A stretch of DNA of 64,000 bases from Gnetum montanum (Eukaryota > Streptophyta > Gnetopsida > Gnetales > Gnetaceae): NCBI GenBank assembly GCA_015680685.1, contig MNCI01014239.1:503866-567865 (forward strand), read 5' to 3'. A program made the position numbers and the translations under genes. The notes below the pieces were generated by a model that was not told the origin of the DNA, ran no database searches, and saw only the letters and a program-made list of their open reading frames with translations. Shown one piece after another: positions 10,616 to 21,639 of this stretch (position 1 is the stretch's first letter; each line of letters starts with the position of its first letter).

Positions 10616-11175
10616 TGGTGCGTGGTGCGCAAGGACGACCTGCGGGAGGTGACTCTGGGTCTGGAGCAGAGCGGCGTGGCGTTCCTGTGGGCGCTGCGCC
10701 GCTGCAGGGAAGCGCTGCCGGCCGGATTCGAACGCCGGATCGTTGCTCGCGGCTGCGGCGTTGTGGTGCAGGAATGGGTGCCGCAGCGACGGATCCTGGC
10801 GCACCGCAACGTAGTCGCCTTCGTGAGCCACTGCGGATGGAACTCCGTCATGGAGGGCGCCATGATGGGAGTGCCCGTGGTCGCCGTTCCGATGCAGTAC
10901 GAGCAGGGCCTGAATGCGCGTGGAGCCACTGCGTATTTGCAGTTGGACGTTGAGGTGCCACGCGACTCGCGTGGAAAGCTCCATCGCGACGACGTGTGCG
11001 CGCCGTGACGAGAGTCGCAGTGGACTCCGGCGATGCCGAAACTGCGCGTATTCGGCAGAGGGTCAAGGAGATAAGCCACGTGCTGCAGCGGGATATTATG
11101 TGCGCCGGTGGATCCCAGGACGTCCATATTCGCAAATTCGTAGAGCTCATCCCTAGTTTGACCATACCACTGTGA

Positions 11176-12640
11176 CTCTGACGTAGCGCTCGCATCTTAA
11201 TAAGTTATATTTTTGGATCATATGCTGCTGTCACCGAGTTTAACAAAACGATTCCCATGTACTCTGGTGCTTGGAAACCGCAACGTGTTCTCCCTTCAAT
11301 TTTACTTATTTGACGACAGATATGCATGACATCTTTCATCAGGCACTAAAGTTTTTCCCTAAATAAGATGGGACGAGTTTTTCACAAATTTTGTATCTGG
11401 AAGAAATCTTCCTGCGACACAAATTCAGCTCGGTATTGAAAATGAGTCCAAAATTGGGCGATTCGAAAGAGTCGGATAGAAAACTCGGTAGATATTAAAT
11501 TATTATTCTAATTAAACTCTAATAAAACACAAAGTTTTCAAATTTTTTATCAGCTAAGATTTAACTCTGAATAAAGGATAGAGCTGTAACATTTTCACCA
11601 ATGATTTTTACTACGCCCCCGGTTGGATTTTCATTGACTTGCTTTAAACCTTTTTAATTTTTTCTTATTTTTAGTCATTAATGGCATAAACCAAAGAAAA
11701 ATACAAATATACAATTAGAAAAAACAAAGAAAACAACCTTAAGATAATCTGGCACCAAGCTAAAAACAGTGTTCTATCTTACCAACTTTTGCTAAAATAT
11801 CTTGCTAACTTGTTAAAACATTTTATAGATCATGACAGACTTAGTTGTTGAGATTGCAAATTGTGATTTTTGATTATAAATGAATTGTAGGTTGCGTTGC
11901 AGGTTTTAAAGTTTGTTAATAGGTTAGAAAGTGGAACTTCTGATGCTTTCTCAAGGAATAAAAAGGAAAAGGATTTTAGCATAAAATCAAAAACATTTAA
12001 TCAAGTTTTATAATGTTTAAAATTAAAAATATTGATAAATTTTAATATATTTTAAAATACATTGAGTTTTTCTACCGAGTCATCTTATTCCACCAGCTTT
12101 TCAGAGTCATTTCTAAAGCCAAGTTGAGAATTTCTCTGATTTTTTAATCATTGTTTTTGACAGCAAATGTACAAGTTAAAACCTGAACTAAATAGAAGTG
12201 CTATAAAGATTTAAGTAACAAAAAGCATATTGTAGAGAGTGTGTTTTTTAATTTTATAATTTATTTTTTAAATTTTAAGTTTTATTACTTTTATATTTTA
12301 AATAAAACAATTAATTTGAATTGCCTAGTTAACTTGGATGGACAAGAGAGGCAAACCGACATTCCCTGAACAAGGATTAATCATCTTTACAGAATCATTG
12401 TCTTTGAACCAAAAATTTTGTTTGTTAGTTTTAGAGAATACATTCATGGGGGATAATAACTCATAGTAATAACTGATTAAGTAAATGATCTACACCGTTA
12501 AATCTTGACTTCTATAACATAGACAGGTAGTTGTAGTAGTTAAAATAATTGAGATAAAGTTTTATTTGAAGAAACTGTTTTTGAAATAGTAGAGTAATAT
12601 TTTATCCTTATGTTGATAAGATATTTTTTATTTTCAGTTA
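11176..12640. other. Intergenic AT-rich DNA
   Basis: I see no coding region, LTR or clear repeat here. Confidence 0.6.
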
Positions 12641-12649
12641 GAAGGTCAT

Positions 12650-13085
12650 GATCTTATTCTTATTATGATAATTAGGATCTCCATATATATTACTAGAAGA
12701 GATGGCTAAATAGTATTACTAGAAATAGTAATTTTAAAACTTGAAAATGTAGAATATTACTAGAAGAGAGATTGCACAATATAGTCATTAGAGGAAGACT
12801 CGAAACAACTTTTGTTTCCAATAAGTTACAAGAATGGTATCTTACATGGTTTAGGCATGTGTAAAGAAGATCAAATAAAGTGTCTATATTATATTGCTAC
12901 ATCACTATTCTAGAAAAGCCATCAAAAGGAAGACCAAAAAAGACATGGGACAAAACAATTGAAAATGATCTGAACAAATTACAAACAAACAAATTGCTCT
13001 TGATAAATGTGAATGACCAAAAGAAACTCATGTAGCCAACCCTATTTTGTTGGGACAAGGTTAGGATGATGATGATAACAACTAA
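12650..13085 (+). mobile_element. 3' end of an RTE-type LINE with GAT-repeat tail
   Basis: The plus strand carries WYLTWFRHV, then KPSKGRPKKTWDKTIENDL in frame at about 12915-12975, the conserved C-terminal GRP+TW motif of plant RTE elements. It is followed by CCAACCCTATTTTGTTGGGACAAGG and an ATGATGATGATAA tail, matching the usual 3' end and short-repeat tail of that clade. Stops are present; the 5' part is absent or unrecognisable. Confidence 0.75.
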
Positions 13086-14150
13086 GTATTAATCAAACCC
13101 ATTACTTTATAGTTCAACTATATTGAATATATATTAGCTACTAATAAAAGTATTTCATATCTAAATTGAGTTTTGACCTTCAACTCATTGAATTAATGGA
13201 AATTGTTTTTAAACTCTTTTATTTTTCTTGGATATGACTATTATGTTATTATCTAAATTCCACAAAAGTATTATGGTGATCATATATCTTGAGAGGAAAA
13301 TCACCGCATGATGTAAGTATTTTGATCTTTATGTCATAGGTAAATCTTTTATGCATTAATTGATTTTATTGGAATTGAATTTAAAAAATTTCACGACCAT
13401 TTCATGCTCAACAATGAGCTTATTAGCAATTAATAATAAAATTATACGATAACTAATTATGATGTGAAAGTTAAGGACAAGGTCAAAGGAGAAATTAAAG
13501 CTTTCCCCAATTTAAAAGAATTACAATGTCTTAATTAAAATTAAAACTAATTACAATAATAAATGCATAAATATTTTGAAATCAAAACTAAAAGTTAATG
13601 TTTTACTCATTAGTGACCATGACGAAATAACTAATTTAGTATTTTATCTTTTTGTTATGAAGGTTGTAGTCACTCTTGAAAAAGCCTTGCACAACCAAAC
13701 ATGTCTTGAATAACCAATCTTTCCTTGTACATCAAATGGATCTAATTTTTGGAACCATGATGAATATATGCAAAGGTACAATTTCATAGGGGAAGACACG
13801 AATTAAAATATAATAAAATATTTAAATTATATTTTTATTTATTTTTTTAAATTTTAAATTTATTAAATATTATTTTCCATTTAATTTAAATAAAAAGAAT
13901 CCTCTAAGCATGTGATGGGCTTCTGTTGGCGCTCACGCTTCAAGTACACACCGTATGTGGAAATCTTCTTCGGGATTCATGAATCCCCAGTGTATAAATC
14001 CTCCTGAATCTGATTCTTTTGATCTATATGTTACGGCATCTCATATGCTGTGTGTTGAAATATTTTATAGTTTTTAAGACACGCAGGTGCTCCAGACGGT
14101 TTAGCAACGGTAATGCCTCTCAGAGTTCAACTTAAAATGTTACTCTAAAG
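13086..14150. other. Intergenic AT-rich DNA
   Basis: No gene or repeat family is recognised. Confidence 0.5.
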
Positions 14151-14161
14151 ATAGCAAGTTG

Positions 14162-14280
14162 ATCAATATAGGCATTTATTAAAAATGTTTTAGTTGAATC
14201 TATTTTGCAGGTAACCTTCGCTGGTCAATATAGGAGTTTTATTAAAAATGTTTTAGATGAATCTATTTTGCAGCTAAGCT
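14162..14280. repeat. Imperfect two-unit tandem duplication, period about 64 bp
   Basis: GTCAATATAGG...TTATTAAAAATGTTTTAG..GAATCTATTTTGCAG occurs twice in a row with a few differences. Confidence 0.85.
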
Positions 14281-14523
14281 TCGCATGTTTAAGAAAGGCT
14301 GACACGGGAAACAAAGAATCGCACTTTCAGTATGACTGGCATAGTGGTATGTGCAATGCGTCTAAAAAGAAAAAAAATGTTTTATATCAGAATGAAGAAA
14401 TATTGCAAACGCGTAAATCTATGACAGAAACCTGTGTCCACGACGCATAGATTTGCATGGGTTTCTAATTATAGTTGAGATACCACGTTATGAGAAAAGT
14501 TAAGATCTATGCATCAAAGAATC

Positions 14524-14703
14524 TGACTCGTGGACGGAAGGAATCCAGGATTTGTGCTTCTGAACGTGTTTGGGTAAGTGTGCCTCAAGAAAAAGTGGGG
14601 ACATGTTTGTAGCTGACTCGTGGACGGAAGGAATCCAGGATTTGTGCTTCTGAACGTGTTTGGGTAAGTGTGCCTCAAGAAAAAGTGGGGACATGTTTGT
14701 AGC
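14524..14703. repeat. Perfect 90-bp tandem duplication
   Basis: 14524-14613 and 14614-14703 are identical, each starting TGACTCGTGGACGG and ending ACATGTTTGTAGC. Confidence 0.98.
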
Positions 14704-15182
14704 AGGGGGACGTGATAAAGAAAATTTAAATAGATTAGTTTTTTTTTTAAAATTAAATCCGATGTATCATAAAAGAACATTGTAGAATATAGAACAAGTA
14801 CAAAGTAAATTCAAATATTGTTAATGCTTAAAAATTACACAGAAGATTGCAATATCACCATTAAGCAAGAAAATTTGCAAAGGTATAGAGGACATCAAAT
14901 TCATTTCCTTAAGAGCCATAATCCAGCTAAACATACAATTTCTGCAACAACCAAAATGACAGCAATAAAATGAAACCCTTTTGTTCCTCAATCCAATCTT
15001 TCCAAGAATGAAATTAAGCCTCAAGCCTCAACCAAATTTATAACCAAATCACATCTGCTAATACTTTTGTTCAACAATGACCTGTGCGTAGCCCCATAGG
15101 GCCATATTGAAGACGACCACATTCTAAGAAGACATACCTAAACTAGGCACAGCCTAGTAACTCACCTCACCTACGATGATTG

Positions 15183-15284
15183 AAAACCTTTAAGAGGCTG
15201 TGGAATGGAAACTAGTCATGATGAAGGGGAAAGAAAACCTTTAAGAGGCTGTGGAATGGGAACTAGTCATGATGAAGGGGAAAG
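15183..15284. repeat. 51-bp tandem duplication
   Basis: AAAACCTTTAAGAGGCTG...GATGAAGGGGAAAG occurs twice in a row with one difference (GGAAACTAG against GGGAACTAG). Confidence 0.97.
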
Positions 15285-15814
15285 TAAAAACAGGGCCATT
15301 AGGTTGCATATCGCAATTGGCTCATAAGCAAACAGATTTTAAAACAAGTTGAACAACCATCCATCTATCATCATGTTCATGACTCATCACCCCGTTTTGC
15401 TTTTTCTTTTCTCATGACTTATGACCCATGACGATGACCCTGTTTTGCTTTCTCTTTTTTGAGCAGAGATATGAGAAAAAGAGCAAAAACCAGCAATGAC
15501 CAGTAAACACGCGTGAATGTGAGTCACGGCGGCCTTCGGTTACTCCCTGTGTTTGTTTATTCATTAGTACTCCCTTGTTTCCTGTGATATGTGTCATGCC
15601 GATGCCATGAAGCCGGCTGGCCACGTAACCATGAAATGAAATTTCTGGTAAGATTCAGAATAGGAAAAGATAGCTAAGATTTTAATTCACAATGCATACA
15701 GGCAAGAATACGAATACGAGGTAATGCAAGGTGACCATTTCAATGTATATGTATAGATCTACACAAAATTTCATTGGAAATTATGAATTACGTACCAACA
15801 CTTCGTCAAAATTT

Positions 15815-15878
15815 CTCATTGGGAATTTCCAGCACATAGTTGAAAACTCATTGGGAATTTCCAGCACATAGTTGAAAA
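15815..15878. repeat. 32-bp tandem duplication
   Basis: CTCATTGGGAATTTCC plus AGCACATAGTTGAAAA occurs twice in direct succession. Confidence 0.95.
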
Positions 15879-16377
15879 CTGATTGACGATTGCTGCGATG
15901 TCGTGTCAGGTTTTCGAGCCGGGTGTGGTTTGATTATTTTTTATTAATACCTGGAACTTTCTTTTTGACCGTGATTGCTGCATCTTAGCATAAATATTAG
16001 AAACTTTAAATTTAAATTTAAATTATTTTTAAATTGAATTACTCCAATGATGAAAAGGAAGGGTGCCCTGCTGTTTGCACTTCCCACTGAAAATCCTTTG
16101 GCCATCTGTCACTAATGCGAAGATCTATTACCAAATTTTTTTATATCTATAAAATCAAAGCAAACCAATTGTGCACCAACTTCTGGTTCAACCCAGAAAA
16201 ACGCAAGATTCGGCTGGAGAACCAAGTAATTTCAACCATGCCAAAAGGCATGAATTATTAAAAATACCTTGAAGATCAACTACGAGTGGCCAGGTTAACC
16301 ATGGGAAGTTAACAGGCTACTTAAAGTTCAATCTTACTAATTATGATAGTTGAACAAGATGTTCCAAACATATGATA

Positions 16378-16560
16378 CTACGGAAGCGAGAAAGACTTAA
16401 GGACGATGGTCTCCACGCCAAGGCCGGGGCCGAAGCCGAACAGAACACCCAAGTCGTATCCCTCGCCAGTGGTGGAGCAGCCGTTGTCGACGGACCATTT
16501 TCGGAGCTCGTACAGAATAATGAGTACTTGGGCAACTGATACCATTTCGGGGCGCCCGTG
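16378..16560 (-). pseudogene. C-terminal fragment of a type III polyketide synthase (chalcone synthase-like)
   Basis: Type III PKSs condense malonyl-CoA units onto a CoA starter; chalcone and stilbene synthases are the plant examples. Minus-strand translation gives [20 protein letters not shown], then [20 protein letters not shown] and a TAG stop at 16378-16380. [15 protein letters not shown] and VETIVL are C-terminal signatures of the chalcone synthase family in the right order, with GFGPG near 16423-16440. The upstream conserved SSA-type segment is degenerate (PEMVSVAQ) and homology is lost above about 16560. The catalytic Cys, His and Asn regions are not visible in the window. This is a truncated remnant. 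GC content is much higher than the flanks. Confidence 0.8.
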
Positions 16561-17512
16561 TACAGAATTTATAGGTTTTCATTTTATTGATTTTAGCAAT
16601 CGGAATGACCTGCACAGTAAGTTCGTTGAGGCAGAGTGATATTGTAGTATAATAATTTGGTGAGGATCTCGTTAGTTCCTACGATTGATTGTTTTATACT
16701 AACCCTACCCGTGGATATAATGTATCCTACTAATCCAGGTCCCTGGACCTAGAAATCTGCGATTAATGGCAACGCAACATTAAAGCGCATTTAAAATTAA
16801 AGCGGATTTAAAATCGGATATTTGATCCAATGAATATTGTATATTGCTAATTATAAACTAAAATTTATATATTTGATTTTTCACTGAGCTGTTAGATAAA
16901 AAAAAATAGAAATTGCCTACAAGAACATGAGTGCATATAAGTTGTCTGCTTTGTTAATATCGAACTATTTTTAATCTGATATTTATACCGATTTGTTTCC
17001 ATTTTCCTTATAAAAAGAGTTGATGATTTACCAATCCAATCCAATTTTTCAATCTATAATCACTTACCTCATCTTAATTAATTTTTCAATCCATATTTTA
17101 TCCTCATCTTAATTAATTTTAGATATAAGATGCAAGTGAGGGTTCTTTTTGCAATACAGGTTACATTAAAAACTTTTTAGAAGCTTCTCCTTTAAAATAA
17201 ATGTATTTTAAACCACATTGCAGAAAATGACGATAAAAAAGAAAGACATATTCCAACCCTGCTTCCACGACCCTGAGCGCTGGCGGAGCTGGCATGTCTT
17301 GAAAACCGCTGAGACAGAAACAGATGATACGTTTTCACGCTGCCCGACCAGAACGCGTCCGAAAACATGTTTTCAACTAACAATCCACAACGAAGAAACA
17401 TCGGAGATCACAAATTGCGGTAAGAAGGCGTTTCTGGAGCGCATAGGTTTGGAGGGGCCAACGATGGCACGTTAGCCCACATGGATTTCCTGACCATCAC
17501 CCTAGCATAACC
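16561..17512. other. Intergenic; no recognised gene
   Basis: A GC-richer stretch at 17218-17475 has open frames on both strands (85 aa plus, 69 aa minus) but no recognisable domain or splice context. No exons of the PKS were found above 16560. Confidence 0.4.
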
Positions 17513-17815
17513 ATAAATAGGAATCTGCCATTTTATATAGTGCAAGTCAACAAAAACAAAAACTCGGTCCCAGTTTACAAATTACGAGAAACATAAATGC
17601 ATATTCTCAGACCAACATAAAGGGAAATCTGGCTGTTCACATGGTTCCCCATGCTGCTAGTGGACACAAGTTTAGCATTTTGAGACGGTGAAATTAAACT
17701 AAAATCATAAAGCATCCATGCATGTTGCCATATTTGATGCACCATCGCTGTTTCTGACCGACTGTTAAAAGGGTATTGCAGGCTTGAAAGGAGGTTATGA
17801 GTAATGAGCACTTGA
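17513..17815. repeat. Copy 1 of a duplicated 0.3-kb segment
   Basis: Aligns colinearly with 20278-20570 over its whole length: shared anchors include AGTGGACACAA.TTTAGCATTT, TGAAATTAAACTAAAATCAT and AGGAGGT.ATGAGTAATGAGCA. No LTR or terminal repeat is visible and the function is unknown. This copy keeps a 78-codon minus-strand frame which copy 2 does not. Confidence 0.85.
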
Positions 17816-18039
17816 GCAGGCCATGAATTTACAACCGGAATGGCCCTCCGAACACGTTAATTGACAGAAGCGGAGAGATTTTATGAGTGGAATGGCCTGC
17901 AGAGCAAGTTCATTTGCATAAATGCCTGCGTATCACTAGGTGGTGAGTAGCGTGAACACACTTTACGACTGCAATGGCTAAATTAAGAATACCAAAGATA
18001 TGTTATTGCATCTCGGATCTTGCATGGAAAGATTTTAAT

Positions 18040-18387
18040 CATTTCAGCGTATGCATATATATTAAATGCTGCTTTGAAAGTTGCAACGCAGATGCTTCTC
18101 TTCATTTCAGATGAGAAAGCTAGTTAATGCGTATGCAGATGTACTAAAGGCCTGCTTTGCAAGTTGCAACAAGGATGCTTCTCATAATTTCATGAAAACG
18201 CTTGGTGATTATAGTGTCTGTAGGAGAAAATTTGTATACGAATCCAAATTCACTGTCCGTGAAACCCTTTCACGATGATCAACGGTTGATTACAATGATT
18301 GAAAAGGATGATGAAATATTTCAGGCCATCAACGAAAAAGTGAAGAAAGAATGTGCCCATGATGATCTGCGCATTCCATCATATTAA
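18040..18387 (+). other. Unrecognised open segment, possible old exon
   Basis: Two overlapping plus-strand frames of 61 and 65 codons (18081-18278 and 18202-18387) share an imperfect internal repeat around GAAGTTGCAAC and GATGCTTCTC. The second ends FQAINEKVKKECAHDDLRIP. I do not recognise a family. Confidence 0.2.
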
Positions 18388-18561
18388 AAAGGAAATTCAC
18401 TTAAAATTTAAAGATAAGAAGACATCACATATGAAAGCTCATCGTCATCTCCTTTGCTTAAAAAGAATGTGAATAAGACATCTTTAATTAGCTGGCTAAA
18501 AGAATCCTAGTACCAAACCTGCAATTTTTTAGGTTAATTGTGAAGCATATTTATTTTATGA

Positions 18562-18661
18562 AAATAAAAGTTTGAATAAGTTTAGGAACTAAGATTTGGG
18601 TTTGAGCCTCATCACTTATTTGAATAAGTTTAGGAACTAAGATTTGGGTTTGAGCCTCATC
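18562..18661. repeat. About 50-bp tandem duplication
   Basis: TTTGAATAAGTTTAGGAACT through TTTGAGCCTCATCAC occurs twice in direct succession. Confidence 0.93.
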
Positions 18662-18770
18662 ACATCCACTAAAATAGTTTAGGCTTTCACTCATCTACTA
18701 ACCCTCTTGGACCTCTTTTTGCAGAATAAGGATGAGCGGTGTGGTTCTAGGTGATGATCCTGAAAAGGTT
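18662..18770 (+). mobile_element. SINE tail fragment
   Basis: TCACTCATCTACTAACCCTC followed by GGACCTC, GGATGAGC and TGTGG matches the tails at 2399-2460 (inverted) and 5715-5770 and continues as GGTGATGATCCT like the 5.77-kb copy. Confidence 0.55.
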
Positions 18771-19170
18771 GAAAAGACCTCTTATCAATTAAGAAACTTA
18801 AATTGAAATTGAAATTTTATTATATCTATAGACTTTCTAAATCTATTAGATAGTAAAAATATACATGCTATGAGTTTTGAAAACAATATTAAAAAATCAC
18901 AAACTAGTCATGGTAATATTTGGAACAAATCAACCGAATTTGCAACTGGAATATTTCATTTATGTCCAATGTTAAAAAAAATTTGTGTACTCCATATTTC
19001 ACATATTTATTTGATAAGGTTGGACCCGAGTAGCACACCCATAAAAAATAATTGGTTGAATATTGGCATGATCAAGATGCTTTTAGATATCCCAACTTAG
19101 AATAGACTCCTTCATATATTTGCTTTTTTATAAAAAAGAAGAAGAAAACTTTCATATCTCTTGTAACTAT

Positions 19171-19865
19171 TTAAGTAATGCACTCATCCCATTTGTAATT
19201 ACAGAAGTATTCTATGCCAAGATATTTGCAAAAGGAAGTTTTGTCTACATGTTTATTTCCTATAGTAAAANTAAGATATTTGCAAAAGGAAGTTTTGTCT
19301 ACATGTTTATTTCCTATAGTAAAATTATACATCTTATTAAGTGTGCCACAAACTATGATTTTAGTTTTTTGGACATTCACTTTTATTCCTAAATGCTTAC
19401 AAAAGTCATCAACAATATTAAGCATATGCTACAATACTTTCATTGAATTTAGAATTAAGACAACATCATTAGCATAAAGTAAGAATTTAACAAGACTTTT
19501 TCTTATTGTAATTGCAAATTGACTTAGTATTTTATACATCCATTATTCAAGTTCATAAATTAAAAATCAAAAATAAAGTAGGAGAAACAGAATATCCTTG
19601 TTCAACACCAACAAAACTATTAGATAAAATTTTTTCTTGTCCATTTGTAAATTGTATGCATACCTCTTTGTAAAGTTTTTGAATGGTGGATAACAAAGTG
19701 ATGAGAACTTAGAAATTTTTCAAGCACCTTCATAACTTGCTTCAAATGATAGAATTATAGGCCTTTGAGAAATCTACAAAGCATATACATGTTTTCTTCT
19801 ATGAAATTTTTGCTATTTTAATAAGATATTTTAAACTGATGAGATAATATATAGAAGAATGTTAT
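19171..19865 (-). pseudogene. RTE-type LINE reverse transcriptase remnant
   Basis: The minus strand shows, in broken frames, a KLYKEV segment, FVGVEQGYSVSPTLF (normally GV+QGCPLSP), an LTLC segment in place of the YADD box, then DDFCKHLGIKVNVQKTKIIV and CKYLGIEYFCNYKWDECIT. These are in the order of the palm and thumb of plant RTE-clade reverse transcriptases and match the plus-strand fragment at 48950-49830. An N at 19271 with an exact flanking duplication disturbs the C-terminal part. Confidence 0.8.
19219..19324. repeat. 52-bp exact duplication around a single N (likely assembly join)
   Basis: 19219-19270 and 19273-19324 are identical and separated only by N and T, which looks like two contig ends joined without merging their overlap. 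Confidence 0.9.
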
Positions 19866-20039
19866 CATCTAAATCTTACTTGGAAAATTCTATGTATCTT
19901 ATTTTCGTCAACTCATCTTTCAAGTATGAATTCTAAAGAAGTGCCCAAAAGCTTAGTAAAAATATTACTAATATTAATAAATTTATAATTAATCAGATAC
20001 TTTTTGTTTCTTTTTTTAGAGAGCATGATTACTTTATTA

Positions 20040-20150
20040 ATAGGGACCATCACTTGGAGTGATGGTAAGGTACTTGTTTCTTAAGTCATAAGACCTCAAT
20101 TTAAGCTTGGGCAAAGCTACTCAAAAGAGGTTAGGCTTAAGTAAAAATTT
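20040..20150 (+). mobile_element. tRNA-like SINE head
   Basis: GGAGTGATGGTAAGGTAC, then AATTTAAGCTTGGG, then AGCTACTCAAAAGAGGTTAGG matches the reverse complement of 2450-2530. A- and B-box-like motifs are at polymerase III promoter spacing. Confidence 0.55.
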
Positions 20151-20277
20151 TTAAATGAAAGAGATTAGGATTGGTTAAGAATTATTTGGTTCAATTTCTT
20201 TTTGGTTCAAATTTTTTTTATTAAAAATTATAATTGATTAAAATTTTTTCATGAAATTTTTATTAAACATAAACAAG

Positions 20278-20570
20278 AATATGGTATTTTACATAGTCCA
20301 AGTCAATGTAAATAGAAACTTGGTTCCAATTTACAAATTATAGTGAGGTGGAACATAAAAGCATACCCTCACACCAACATAAATGATAGTTTGGTTGTTT
20401 ACATGATTCCACCTGCTACTAGTGGACACAATTTTAGCATTTTGAGATGTTGAAATTAAACTAAAATCATAAAACATCCAAGTATTCTATCATATTTGAT
20501 GTACCATCACAATTTTTGACTAACTATAAAGAGGGTATTGTGGGCTTGCAAGGAGGTAATGAGTAATGAG
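20278..20570. repeat. Copy 2 of the duplicated 0.3-kb segment
   Basis: Colinear with 17513-17815; more AT-rich and more decayed than copy 1. Confidence 0.85.
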
Positions 20571-21611
20571 CAATTATTTCTCTAAATGAGTATCATGTAT
20601 CCACTTTAGACCCTTATTTAGAAAGCCCCAACTAATAACACATCATTTTTGTATCTTATGTTCAAATGACTTTTGTTTGGTTCACATAAAGCACAAATAA
20701 CCTTTGCTTGTTGGAGTAGCTCTTTACAATTGCAATGCACTCAGTAAGTTTAGTAGATGGAATCCTTATGCTAGATAGTGGGATCAAACCAACCTTATCA
20801 AATTTTAGAAGAAATTCAATCCCTACTTGATTGATATGCTCCTAAAAGGCTTCCATACTATTCTACTTACTCAAAGTAAACTTGTGGTTCTTCTCAGCCA
20901 GTTTTACATATTTGGCTTCTGTAGTTTTAATTTTATTTGAATTTACCTATACATATGCATATAGTTATTTGCCCATGAATATGGTTTGTATTATCAAACT
21001 TAAATATACGAAGTGATCATTATAATCCTAAGTAGTTCATACCTTTTGGAGTTAACTTAATTCTTGTGTCTCTTAGCCATTTCAACTCAAGTTTAAAATT
21101 TTTCTTCTTATGTAATAAGTGTAGCCAATTATTATTCAAGAATGCTAAATAATAATAGTGCATCAACACTCTATTGGAGTTAGGTTTCTATTTTTAATAT
21201 GCCTTTACGCTCTAATTATCTAATGACACTAACTTGGTAAATAATTTCTCTATCTTCTTTAAGCAATTATTAGGGTGTAAACCCACATCCTTGAACTTGT
21301 GTATTGCAACTCAAGTTTAGACCTTATCCTTAGTATCATACTACACCTCATACCTCTAGTCCCTTGCCAGCTACATTGTTCATGCAAGGCAAAATACCTT
21401 CATAGCCCCAACAACACAATGCCACAAGAGCAGTAAATTTACAAGTAGATGATAACTCAAGTGGTTCTGAGCATAACTCTCGAAAAGGCCATTCTTTAGG
21501 CCTAACAATCCACCTAAGCCATTGTAGGCATCTGTGGCTATGAATTTCTTTCAAAAATTTCCAAAGAATATCTATTGAGCTACCTTCAAACCAAAGACCC
21601 CAAATGTTCAA
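20571..21611 (-). pseudogene. Unrecognised decayed coding-like segment, weak leucine-rich-repeat resemblance
   Basis: An 87-codon minus-strand frame (21348-21611) contains IHSHRCLQWLRWIVRPKEWP and LCSEPLELSS, which weakly recalls the LKWLQW..CPL..LPS region of plant TIR-NBS-LRR resistance proteins. Further down the same strand another frame reads FLLKFDKVGLIPLSSIRIPS and ECIAIVKSYSNKQRLFVLYV with few stops, followed by the duplicated segment. No NB-ARC or TIR motif is visible. This is a guess at an old exon; it could be chance or repeat sequence. Confidence 0.25.
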
Positions 21612-21639
21612 ACTATCATGTTAAATCATGCAGTCATAG

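Larger units (their letters stand above)
6837..11175 (+). pseudogene. UDP-glycosyltransferase (GT1 family) pseudogene, two exons
   Basis: UGTs move sugar from UDP-sugar to small plant metabolites in the cytosol. Exon 1 (6837-7251) carries QLLRRIKPDYVVCDMW and, after a frameshift near 6960, GAPTVFFVVYSIAANSFFVY. After another frameshift near 7035 it reads AMIVNTCEQMEREFLEY and LVLGLGPLLPVE, the order found in plant UGTs. GT donor at 7252; plausible AG acceptor at 9865-9866, both phase 0. Exon 2 continues VEEWVKK, a TAG stop, then VVYVAFGSEC, a foreign insertion, then LREVTLGLEQSGVAFLWALR and the 44-residue PSPG box (10775-10906) with HCGWNS intact and a final Gln, the residue typical of glucose users. 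A frameshift near 10990 precedes the C-terminal helix ending at the TGA at 11173-11175. The N-terminal acceptor domain start is missing. GC content is far above the surroundings. Confidence 0.9.

Noticed and set aside
10598-11195. Several long minus-strand frames opposite UGT exon 2
   Set aside because: They overlap the PSPG box on the opposite strand and have no domain of their own.
15412-15624. 70-codon minus-strand frame as a gene
   Set aside because: No domain, no splice context, and it abuts tandem duplications.
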